This document shows positions 1 through 6,131 of a stretch of DNA of 6,131 nt, in pieces. This DNA is from Bacillota bacterium (lineage in GTDB: Bacteria > Bacillota > Clostridia > Peptostreptococcales > Anaerovoracaceae): positions 1-6,131 of the forward strand of contig JAFWVZ010000004.1 of the NCBI GenBank assembly GCA_017523605.1, given 5' to 3'. A program made the translations under genes and the position numbers. Below the pieces are notes generated by a model. That model ran no database searches. It saw only the letters and a list, made by a program, of their open reading frames with translations, and was not told where the DNA came from. The stretch's first letter is position 1; the number at the start of each line of letters is the position of its first letter.

Positions 1-132
1 ACCCTTCATGAAAGAAAGGTCCGCTTCGTCCGTAAGCGCGTCCACGGGCAGCTCCACGAAGAGCGTGTCCTTTAGCTGCTTTTCCATGTAAGGCTTGAGC
101 CTGTCTTTTCTGCTCCTGAAAGTAGGAAGCAT
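1..132 (-). CDS. Unrecognised protein, N-terminal 44 residues only (cut by window edge)
   Basis: An open frame starts with ATG at 132 and runs without a stop to base 1, giving exactly 44 codons. It begins MLPTFRSRKDRLKPYMEKQL and continues with an acidic and hydrophobic stretch (ELPVDALTDEADLSFMKG). The first 20 residues are strongly basic. There is no signal peptide or membrane segment in the visible part. The start is well supported: an in-frame TAA lies six codons upstream (148-150), no other start codon lies between, and a purine-rich Shine-Dalgarno (AAGGAAGG, 142-149) precedes it. The gene follows argS by 39 bp with no terminator between, so it is probably the next gene of the same transcript. 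I do not recognise the family, and the fragment is too short to assign a function. Codon use resembles the neighbours, so there is no hint of recent transfer. Confidence 0.7.
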   Translation of the reverse strand, partial: MLPTFRSRKDRLKPYMEKQLKDTLFVELPVDALTDEADLSFMKG

Positions 133-141
133 GTCCTGTTT

Positions 142-149
142 CCTTCCTT
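142..149 (-). promoter_or_regulatory. Ribosome binding site of the gene after argS
   Basis: The minus strand reads AAGGAAGGAAACAGGAC before the ATG at 132. The second AGGA (141-144) sits 8 nt from the start, a normal distance. The A-bases at 148-149 also belong to an in-frame TAA, which fixes the ATG at 132 as the first possible start of this frame. Confidence 0.6.
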
Positions 150-171
150 ATGAAATGCCCTGAGGCCGTAG

Positions 172-1899
172 TTACATCCTGTCCGGGGCCTTGATCCCCA
201 GAAGTCCCAGCCCGTTCTTTATGGTCTGCATTGCCGCGGCCGTAAGCATAAGCTTTGCGCTGCGCTCTGCTGCGTCGTCCACCAGTATGTGCTCGTCGTG
301 GTAGAACTTGTTGAAAGCCTGCGCCACCTTTATCGTGTGTCTGGTAACTACGGACGGTTCGTACTTGTCCGCGGCGTCCTTTACTGCCGCGGGGAAAGCG
401 TATATCAGCTTGGTGAGCTCGTATGCCGCAGGCGACTGAACTGCAGAAAGATCCGCCTTTTCGACCGCACCGGCATCCATGGCCGCTTCGCCGTACTTGG
501 CAGCGGCGTTGCGAAGGACCGAAGCGCATCGCGCGTGGGTATACTGCACGTATGGACCCGTCTCACCGTCGAAGTTCAGGATCTCGTTCCAGTCGAACAC
601 GTAATCCTTTATGCGGCCGGACGAAAGCTCGTTGAACATTACAGCGCCTATGCCGACGGTCTTTGATGTCTCGTCTATCAGGTCCGCGTTCACGCCCTTT
701 TCGGTAACGATGTCGCGGGTCTTGGAGACTGCGGTCTTAAGTACGTCCTCAAGGAAGACAACTCTGCCCTTTCTTGTGGAGAGCGTTCCTTCCGGGAGGC
801 TGACCATGCCGAAGTTTACGTGCACGCAGTCCTTTGCCCACTCGTATCCCATAAGCTCCAGCACTTTAAAGAGCTGCTTGAAGTGAAGATCCTGCTGGGA
901 GGCCACAACGTATATGGACTTGCTGAAATCGTAGGTATTCTTGCGATAGATCGCGGAAGCCAGGTCCCTGGTAAGGTAGATGGATGTGCCGTCGCTCTTG
1001 GTTATTATTGCCGGAGTAAGTCCGAAGGGCTCCAGATCCACTATCTGGGCGCCCTGGGATTCCTTCAGCAGACCCTTGGCTTTAAGTTCCTCTATTACAG
1101 CAGGCATCTTGTCCGTGTAGAAGGATTCGCCGGACCAGTCGTCGAAGTCTATGTCCATCATATCGTAGACACGCTTGAACTCCTTAAGGCTCTCGTTGCG
1201 TATCCAAAGCCACAGATCCTTTTCCGCCTTCTCTCCGCGCTCAAGCGCCGCGAAGGCCTCGCGGGCCTCCTCCGTAAGCGACTGATCGTCCTTTTCCTCT
1301 TCGTGGAAGCGAACGTACAGCGCAAGCAGTGTGCTGATGGGGTTGGCTTCAACTTCCTCCCTGTTTCCCCAGCGGCGGTAGGCCGCGATTATCTTTCCGA
1401 ACTGGGTGCCGTAGTCGCCCAGATGGTTCATCCTTACTACCTTGTAGCCCAGAAAATCGAACAGTTTATACAGCGAGTTGCCTATGACCGTAGTTCTTAT
1501 GTGCCCTATGTGGAAAGGCTTGGCAATGTTGGGGGAGCTGAACTCCACGATCACGGTCTTTCCGGCGCCCTCGTCCGAGCGTCCGAAGCCGTTGCCGGCG
1601 CCCAGGACTTCCTCTAGGACCGCCTTGGTAAAGAACTCCTTGCTTATGAACATGTTAAGGAAAGCGTTGATCTGCTCCACCTTCTCGAACAGGGGCTCGC
1701 CGCTGATCTTTTCCGCAAGTTCCGCTGCGATCATGGGCGGAGCCTTGCGCATTATCCTGGCAAGCTTAAAGCACGGGAACGCGTAGTCTCCGTGCGAAGT
1801 ATCCGCAGGGACCTCCACGAGCTGGACTATGTCCGCAAGCTCCATGCCGTCTATGTGCTTTACCAGTATCTTTGCTATCTCTTCTCTGATGTTTACCAT
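172..1899 (-). CDS. argS: Arginyl-tRNA synthetase (ArgRS), class I, complete
   Basis: Cytoplasmic enzyme that joins arginine to tRNA-Arg with ATP. The 575 residues match the usual bacterial length (about 550-580). The N-terminal Add-1-type tRNA-recognition domain covers roughly residues 1-100 and includes the GDYAFPCFKLA segment. The class I catalytic core has HIGH at 130-133 and the ArgRS-typical NHLGDYGTQFGK at 158-169. The KMSKS-equivalent loop is STRKG at 374-378, the usual ArgRS variant. The helical DALR anticodon-binding domain runs from about 447 (TGPYVQYTHAR) to the end, which is the family's typical LGLLGIKAPDRM. The ATG at 1899 follows an AGGA Shine-Dalgarno (1907-1910) at 7 nt. The gene lies 79 bp after mutS2 and 39 bp before an unknown gene, all on one strand. 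All catalytic motifs are intact and I see no frameshift. Confidence 0.98.
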   Translation of the reverse strand: MVNIREEIAKILVKHIDGMELADIVQLVEVPADTSHGDYAFPCFKLARIMRKAPPMIAAELAEKISGEPLFEKVEQINAFLNMFISKEFFTKAVLEEVLGAGNGFGRSDEGAGKTVIVEFSSPNIAKPFHIGHIRTTVIGNSLYKLFDFLGYKVVRMNHLGDYGTQFGKIIAAYRRWGNREEVEANPISTLLALYVRFHEEEKDDQSLTEEAREAFAALERGEKAEKDLWLWIRNESLKEFKRVYDMMDIDFDDWSGESFYTDKMPAVIEELKAKGLLKESQGAQIVDLEPFGLTPAIITKSDGTSIYLTRDLASAIYRKNTYDFSKSIYVVASQQDLHFKQLFKVLELMGYEWAKDCVHVNFGMVSLPEGTLSTRKGRVVFLEDVLKTAVSKTRDIVTEKGVNADLIDETSKTVGIGAVMFNELSSGRIKDYVFDWNEILNFDGETGPYVQYTHARCASVLRNAAAKYGEAAMDAGAVEKADLSAVQSPAAYELTKLIYAFPAAVKDAADKYEPSVVTRHTIKVAQAFNKFYHDEHILVDDAAERSAKLMLTAAAMQTIKNGLGLLGIKAPDRM

Positions 1900-1908
1900 T
1901 GCCGTTTC

Positions 1909-1922
1909 CTGACTGCTGACTG
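1909..1922 (-). repeat. Perfect 7-bp tandem duplication in the argS leader
   Basis: On the minus strand CAGTCAG occurs twice head to tail (plus strand CTGACTG at 1909-1915 and 1916-1922). Its downstream end overlaps the first two bases of the argS AGGA ribosome binding site (1907-1910). The rest of the 79-bp mutS2-argS gap (1900-1978) holds only a weak 4-bp GCTC/GAGC stem and no U-tract, so neither a terminator nor a promoter can be supported there. Confidence 0.6.
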
Positions 1923-1978
1923 TGTTTACGTTATGCTTTGCGCTCTTCCTGAGCTTTCACTGCGAATTACCGCTGTGC

Positions 1979-4345
1979 CTACTTTTTGAGCGTTACTATC
2001 GTTACTCCGTCGCCGCCCTCGCCGGGATTGCCGCGGCGGAACGACGCTACGCGCTTGTCTTTCTTAAGGAGCTTGGCTATGCCGTCGCGCAGTATCCCTG
2101 CTCCGCGTCCGTGGATTATGGACACCGTCTCCAGCTTTGCAAGGAACACATCGTCCAGGTATTTTTCCACGGTGATCTCCGCGTCCGCAAGGCTCTGTCC
2201 AACTACGTTGACGGACATAGGAACGCTGAGCGCCTTGGCGTTTACGAGTCTGGAGTGCCTTATCTTCTCGCGTTCCTTCTCCGTTACGTTCTCTTTTACC
2301 AGAGTAACTCCGGAGATGTTTACCTTAAGCTTTAAGGCGCCGATCTGCACCTGCATGTCGCCCTTGTCGTCCGGAGCGTCCAGCACGGTGCCCTTCTGCC
2401 CTACGGACAGCACGTTTACGCGTATGCCCGGCTTAATGTCTTCCGGCTCCGGCTTATCGTAGTTTACAAGGTCTTCCGTCTTTTTGACGTAGCCCTTGCG
2501 CATCTGCGACAGTCTCTTCTTGCTCTCTTCGGCGGCCCTGTTGACTGCCGCGGAATCCAGCGCCGCGGCAACGGACTTCTGCATCTCGTTTATCTCGGCG
2601 GAAGCATCTTCCACCAGTTTTCTGGCTTCCTCGCGGGCCTCCTCCAGATACTCTTCCCTGCGGGCCTTAAGCTTTTCTTCCGCAGCTTCCATGCGGGCCT
2701 TCTGGGCTTCCATCTCCCTGCGCAGCTGCGCGGTGCGCTTCTCGTCTTCTTCTATGTTTCTGCGGCTCTCTTCTATGGTGGACATTACGTCCTCGAAGGC
2801 CGCGTCGCCGTCCTCTATGAAGCGTCTGGCGTGTTCTATCACCTTGGCCGGAAGTCCCAGCTTTTCAGAAATTTCGAATGCGTTGGAGTTGCCTGGCATG
2901 CCTATTATAAGGCGGTACGTGGGCGACAGCGTTGCAACGTCGAACTCCATGGACGCGTTCTGAACGCCCTTTGTGGTAAGCGCGTATTTCTTAAGCTCCG
3001 TGTAGTGCGTGGTGGCTATGGTCTTGGCGCCCTTGTTGTAAAGGTGGTTCAGAACCGATATCGCGAGCGCGGCGCCCTCCGTGGGATCCGTTCCCGCTCC
3101 CAGCTCATCCGCCAGCACCAGACATCCTCTGGAAGCCTTCTTGCAGATGTGGACTATGTTGGTCATGTGGGAGCTGAACGTTGAAAGGCTCTGCTCTATG
3201 CTCTGCTCGTCGCCTATGTCCGCGAAAATGTCCGAGAACACGCAGACAGTGGAACCGTCGCCGGCAGGAATGAAAAGCCCGGACTGCGCCATAAGGCACA
3301 GAAGACCTACGGTCTTGAGCGTTACGGTCTTGCCGCCGGTGTTCGGACCGGTTATCACTAGGGTGCTGAAACCATCCCCTATGGAGATGTCGATCGGCAC
3401 CACCTTCTTGGGATCTATAAGCGGGTGGCGGGCCTTGCGCAGCCTCACCATTCCGTCTGTGTTTATGACCGGCCTGGACGCGTTCATGTTGCAGGCAAGA
3501 CGTCCTTTTGCGAACATGAAGTCCAGCTTGACAAGTATCTCCTGATTGGCCTTTACCTGAAGCTCCGCGGCGCCTACCTGAGCGGAGAGCTCCTTAAGTA
3601 TCCTTGCTACTTCCTGCTTCTCTGCAAGTTCCAGTTCCCGAAGCTCGTTGTTCATGTTTACGATAGCCTGCGGCTCTATGAACAGCGTTGCTCCGGACGC
3701 GGACTGGTCGTGGACTATGCCGGGGACCCTGGACTTATGCTCCAGTTTTACGGGTATTACAAAACGTCCCTGGCGCATTGTAACGATGGCATCCTGGAGT
3801 ATGAGCTTGTTGTCCGAGGAATTGACTATCTGCTGGACCTTGGTCCTTATCGCTTCGTTCTGGCGCAGGATGGCTCTGCGGAGCCTGTGAAGCTCGGGAG
3901 AAGCGGAGTCGCTCATCTCGTCCTCGGAGATTATGCAGCGCTCTATCTCTTCTTCCAGCCCCTTAAGCACGGATATCGCGGATACCAGTCCGTCAATCCT
4001 GGGCAGCTCCGGAAGATCGGACGACAAAAATGCCGCGGTCCTCCGGGCCGAGCTGAAATTGTAAGCTGCCTCCAGCAGCTGCTTCTGCGAAAGGATGCTT
4101 CCGCGGGCCGCGAGATGCACGAAACCCGATATGTCGTAGAAGTTGCCGAAAGGCGGTGCGCCCTTCTTTAAAAGTACCGTCACCGCCTCGTCAGTATCGG
4201 AAAGCGCTTCGCTGATCTTGACTGCGTCCGTATCCGGAAGCAGCGCCAGAGCAGTCTCGGCCGTAAGCTTGCTGCAGCATTCCGCGGTCAGCTTTTCGAT
4301 TATTTTATTGTACTCTAAAACACGTATGGTCTTGGGATCCATCAT
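1979..4345 (-). CDS. mutS2: MutS2 ATPase with C-terminal Smr domain, complete
   Basis: MutS paralogue without the mismatch-recognition domain. The family acts on branched DNA in some species and, in Bacillus subtilis, on collided ribosomes, splitting them for rescue. The 788 residues match the usual length (about 780-790). Order: N-terminal core and clamp helices, about 1-300; ABC-type ATPase with Walker A GPNTGGKT at 333-340, signature loop STFSSHM at 388-394, Walker B LVLADE at 409-414 and switch TTHY at 445-448; long charged coiled coil, about 510-620; small beta-rich KOW-like segment, about 638-685; Smr domain, about 709-788, with HGRGAG at 745-750. The LDLR-type motif expected at the start of Smr is replaced by SVNVVG (711-716). 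Two adjacent ATGs (4345, 4342) can start the protein; the second is better spaced from the AAGG site, changing the product by one Met. Only 6 bp separate it from zapA. Confidence 0.97.
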   Translation of the reverse strand: MMDPKTIRVLEYNKIIEKLTAECCSKLTAETALALLPDTDAVKISEALSDTDEAVTVLLKKGAPPFGNFYDISGFVHLAARGSILSQKQLLEAAYNFSSARRTAAFLSSDLPELPRIDGLVSAISVLKGLEEEIERCIISEDEMSDSASPELHRLRRAILRQNEAIRTKVQQIVNSSDNKLILQDAIVTMRQGRFVIPVKLEHKSRVPGIVHDQSASGATLFIEPQAIVNMNNELRELELAEKQEVARILKELSAQVGAAELQVKANQEILVKLDFMFAKGRLACNMNASRPVINTDGMVRLRKARHPLIDPKKVVPIDISIGDGFSTLVITGPNTGGKTVTLKTVGLLCLMAQSGLFIPAGDGSTVCVFSDIFADIGDEQSIEQSLSTFSSHMTNIVHICKKASRGCLVLADELGAGTDPTEGAALAISVLNHLYNKGAKTIATTHYTELKKYALTTKGVQNASMEFDVATLSPTYRLIIGMPGNSNAFEISEKLGLPAKVIEHARRFIEDGDAAFEDVMSTIEESRRNIEEDEKRTAQLRREMEAQKARMEAAEEKLKARREEYLEEAREEARKLVEDASAEINEMQKSVAAALDSAAVNRAAEESKKRLSQMRKGYVKKTEDLVNYDKPEPEDIKPGIRVNVLSVGQKGTVLDAPDDKGDMQVQIGALKLKVNISGVTLVKENVTEKEREKIRHSRLVNAKALSVPMSVNVVGQSLADAEITVEKYLDDVFLAKLETVSIIHGRGAGILRDGIAKLLKKDKRVASFRRGNPGEGGDGVTIVTLKK

Positions 4346-4353
4346 TCTCCCTT
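4346..4353 (-). promoter_or_regulatory. mutS2 ribosome binding site overlapping the zapA stop codon
   Basis: The minus strand reads TAAGGGAGAATGATG: the TAA is the zapA stop (4352-4354) and its two A bases also form the AAGGGAG Shine-Dalgarno of mutS2. AAGG is 4 nt from the first ATG (4345) and 7 nt from the second (4342), so Met2 is the more natural start. The arrangement suggests translational coupling of mutS2 to zapA, which is an inference. Confidence 0.65.
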
Positions 4354-4972
4354 ATCTGGAGCCGTTCCTGTAGGCCTCCAGGTCGTTCTTCAGGTGGATG
4401 TTCTCCATCTGGATGTCGAAGAAGCTGCTCTCTATGTCCCTGCAGCGGGTCTCGAGCTCCTGGATCTTGCGCTGAGCTTCCAGAGGAGCATTGTCGCTCT
4501 GCTGGACTCTGGCTATGAGCTCTTCCACCTTGGCGCGAAGCTCGTCGTTGAGGCGCTTTTCCTCTTCCAGTTCCGCGGACAGCGAGGAGATCTTCTGATC
4601 CTTCTCCGCAACGTAGCGCTGCAGAGTCTCCCTGCTGGAGCTCATGCCGGCTACTTCTTCCTTGTAGGCAGCGTAGTTGGCCTTAAGCTCTTCCCACATG
4701 CGCTCGTAGCTCTGCGCGTTCTCCGCAAGCTTCTGGTTCTGGGCCAGAAGAGCGTCCGTGTCCGAGTCCAGGGTGTAGTACTCGTCCGCGATCAGCATTC
4801 CCGCAAGGACCGCAAGCGCAGATTTAGGCTGAGTGTTGGAACCGTCGTCGAGCTCTCTCATCTTGGTATCCACCTTGTCGGCAAGCTTGAGCACGTAATC
4901 CCTGGGCATGTCGCCGGAAAGCGTGTACTCCTGACCGTATACCATTACGGTAACTGTGTTTCTTTCAGCCAT
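4352..4972 (-). CDS. zapA: Cell division protein ZapA with a long coiled-coil extension
   Basis: ZapA binds FtsZ, bundles its filaments and promotes Z-ring assembly at midcell. The N-terminal ZapA domain (about residues 5-66) shows the family pattern: a beta-strand with TVTVMVYGQEYTLSG (6-20), a helix with YVLKLADKVDTKMREL (26-41), then the SALAVLAGMLIADEYY helix (51-66). After it comes an almost unbroken, charged heptad-like coiled coil, about 75-205. The total of 206 residues is about twice the classical ZapA length (roughly 85-110); longer forms are known among Bacillota. There is no membrane segment or signal. The ATG at 4972 has a strong AAAGGAGA site (4977-4984) at good spacing. The position between pheT and mutS2 matches the ZapA (YshA) locus of other Bacillota. 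Family assignment is firm for the N-terminus; the function of the tail is unknown. Confidence 0.9.
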   Translation of the reverse strand: MAERNTVTVMVYGQEYTLSGDMPRDYVLKLADKVDTKMRELDDGSNTQPKSALAVLAGMLIADEYYTLDSDTDALLAQNQKLAENAQSYERMWEELKANYAAYKEEVAGMSSSRETLQRYVAEKDQKISSLSAELEEEKRLNDELRAKVEELIARVQQSDNAPLEAQRKIQELETRCRDIESSFFDIQMENIHLKNDLEAYRNGSR

Positions 4973-4983
4973 GGCATCTCCTT

Positions 4984-4997
4984 TATCTCTTATCTCT
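4984..4997 (-). repeat. Perfect 7-bp tandem duplication upstream of the zapA ribosome binding site
   Basis: On the minus strand AGAGATA occurs twice head to tail (plus strand TATCTCT at 4984-4990 and 4991-4997), running straight into the AAAGGAGA Shine-Dalgarno of zapA and sharing one base with it. A further AGAGATA lies at the very end of pheT, just before its stop. The remaining pheT-zapA spacer is A/T-rich, without a GC stem or a terminator. Confidence 0.6.
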
Positions 4998-5021
4998 GAT
5001 TGAACTTTTGAAAAAACTAAG

Positions 5022-6131
5022 TTATATCTCTCTTAAAACCGCGTTGAAACCGCTCTTGAGCGCCGCCAGCACCTTTTCGTTGATGGCGTTTACCTCGGCG
5101 TCCGTAAGCGTTCTGTCCTTTGCCCTGTATGTGAGGGAGAAAGCAAGGCTCTTATGCAGCGGCGGCACCGGAACTCCGCGGTACACGTCGAATAGCTTTA
5201 CGCCCTCCAGCAGTCCGCCGGCCTCGGAAGCGATAAGCTTCTCCAGGTCTCCGGCCTTTACTTCTTCCGCGACTACGAGCGCGAAATCCCTTACCATTGC
5301 AGGATACTTGGGCAGCGGCACGTACTTCTTCTCCCTGTCGGAAAGCTCCGCCATCTTCGCGAAATCCAGCTCCGCAGCGTAGACCTCAGAGGAAAAGCCG
5401 TAAGCTTCGGATACCTCCGGATATACCTGTCCGAGCACTCCTACGGAAACGCCGTCCTTAAGGATGCGCGCGCAGCGTCCGGGATGGAAGCTGGGATCTG
5501 CGCTCTCGGTAACGAACTCCGTTCCCTTTACTCCCAGGATCCTGAGCAGCTCTTCCACGCGTCCCTTAAGAACGTAGAAGTTCTCCGCAGGACCGTAAGC
5601 CGCAATGCACAGAGCGTCCTTCTCCTCCGGCAGGCCGTCCGGGCCGTTGCCGTTGTTGAAGAAGGTGTTTCCGAGCTCGAATACGCGGGCTTCGGGTATG
5701 CTTCTGGAATAGTTGGTGGCAAGCACGTCTAAAGCGTTGGGAAGGATCATGGTCCTCATTACGGAAGTGTCCTCGCCCAGCGGGTTTATAAGCTTTACGA
5801 ACTGCCTTCTGGCGTCGCCTTCAGGTATCCTTACCTTGTCCGAAGCCTTGGGGCTTACGAAACTGTAGGTCTGGATCTCGTCCAGTCCGAGGCCTGTAAG
5901 AACGTTCTTTGCAAGGTTGCGGAGCTCCTGCTTTGGCGTAAGCTTAGCTTCCGCGGTATGCTTGGGAAGAGCCACCGGAAGCTTGTCGTAGCCGTAGAGA
6001 CGGGATATCTCTTCCACGTAGTCCTCTTCTATCTGCAGATCCTGCCTTACGGTAGGAGCGGTCACGGTAATGATGTCTCCGTTTACGGAAGTCTTTATCT
6101 CCAGAGCGTTAAGGTACGCGCACATCTGCTC
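5022..6131 (-). CDS. pheT: Phenylalanyl-tRNA synthetase beta subunit, C-terminal part (5' end outside window)
   Basis: PheT pairs with PheS in an (alpha-beta)2 enzyme that charges tRNA-Phe; beta carries editing and tRNA-binding domains. About 369 codons are visible, the C-terminal half of a protein usually near 800 residues. The frame stays open to base 6131, so the Met at 6125 is internal, not a start. Counting from that Met: the end of the B5 domain (1-50) with RQDLQIEEDYVEEISRLYGY; the catalytic-like core (about 51-265) with NPLGEDTSVMRTMILPN at 114-130 and FHPGRCA at 213-219; and the FDX-ACB anticodon-binding domain (about 270-367) with KYPAMVRDFALVV and LFDVYRGVPVP and a C-terminal FNAVLREI. 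The editing domain (B3/B4) is outside the window. zapA follows 49 bp downstream without a terminator. No disruption is seen. Confidence 0.97.
   Translation of the reverse strand, partial: EQMCAYLNALEIKTSVNGDIITVTAPTVRQDLQIEEDYVEEISRLYGYDKLPVALPKHTAEAKLTPKQELRNLAKNVLTGLGLDEIQTYSFVSPKASDKVRIPEGDARRQFVKLINPLGEDTSVMRTMILPNALDVLATNYSRSIPEARVFELGNTFFNNGNGPDGLPEEKDALCIAAYGPAENFYVLKGRVEELLRILGVKGTEFVTESADPSFHPGRCARILKDGVSVGVLGQVYPEVSEAYGFSSEVYAAELDFAKMAELSDREKKYVPLPKYPAMVRDFALVVAEEVKAGDLEKLIASEAGGLLEGVKLFDVYRGVPVPPLHKSLAFSLTYRAKDRTLTDAEVNAINEKVLAALKSGFNAVLREI

Noticed and set aside
820..1617. Long plus-strand open frame (265 codons) opposite argS
   Set aside because: It lies wholly antisense to an intact argS, has no recognisable domain, and its open length follows from the codon bias of the opposite strand.
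1940..1955. GCTC/GAGC hairpin in the mutS2-argS gap
   Set aside because: A four-base stem without a following U-tract is not enough for a terminator or attenuator.
3425..4171. Long plus-strand open frame (248 codons) opposite mutS2
   Set aside because: Antisense shadow of a fully conserved mutS2; it has no ribosome binding site or family signature that I can see.
5001..5027. AACTT...AAGTT inverted repeat with an A/T run between pheT and zapA, as a possible terminator
   Set aside because: The stem is only about 5 bp and A/T-only, with the T-run in the loop rather than after the stem; it does not look like an intrinsic terminator.
5022..6125. Met at 6125 as the start of a short PheT-like gene
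   Set aside because: The frame continues upstream to the window edge, and the sequence begins in the middle of the B5 domain, so this is simply a truncated view of pheT.
1..6131. A novel defence, mobile or CRISPR-type system
   Set aside because: Every base except short gaps of 6 to 79 bp is covered by housekeeping genes (plus one short unknown fragment). No transposase, integrase, spaced repeats, or att-like ends are seen.

Overview
The window is a stretch of bacterial housekeeping genes, all on the minus strand and read from right to left: the 3' part of pheT, then zapA, mutS2, argS, and the first 44 codons of an unrecognised protein that runs off the left edge. Coding density is very high. 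The gaps are 49 bp (pheT-zapA), 6 bp (zapA-mutS2), 79 bp (mutS2-argS) and 39 bp (argS-next gene). No convincing terminator or promoter is visible in any of them, so the genes are probably co-transcribed from a promoter outside the window, most likely upstream of pheS.

The organism is most likely a member of the Bacillota, probably a clostridial lineage with moderately high GC (sampled lines are about 50-60 %). This rests on the pheT-zapA-mutS2 linkage, which is characteristic of that phylum, on a Smr-bearing MutS2, on purine-rich Shine-Dalgarno sites, and on a ZapA with a long coiled-coil tail. The rnhC, cvpA and polX genes that lie between pheT and mutS2 in Bacillus subtilis are absent here. 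The genus cannot be told from the sequence.

Two genes charge tRNAs (PheRS beta, ArgRS). One encodes MutS2, a MutS paralogue first studied in recombination and later linked to splitting collided ribosomes. One encodes a Z-ring accessory protein. The theme is translation plus cell division.

No mobile element, CRISPR array, tRNA, rRNA, riboswitch or defence system is seen, and there is no sign of a novel system. The points worth a second look are modest: a MutS2 Smr domain without the usual LDLR-type motif, a doubled-length ZapA, perfect 7-bp tandem duplications beside two of the ribosome binding sites, the unknown gene after argS, and a strong codon-context bias (CTT before A) that produces over-represented words.
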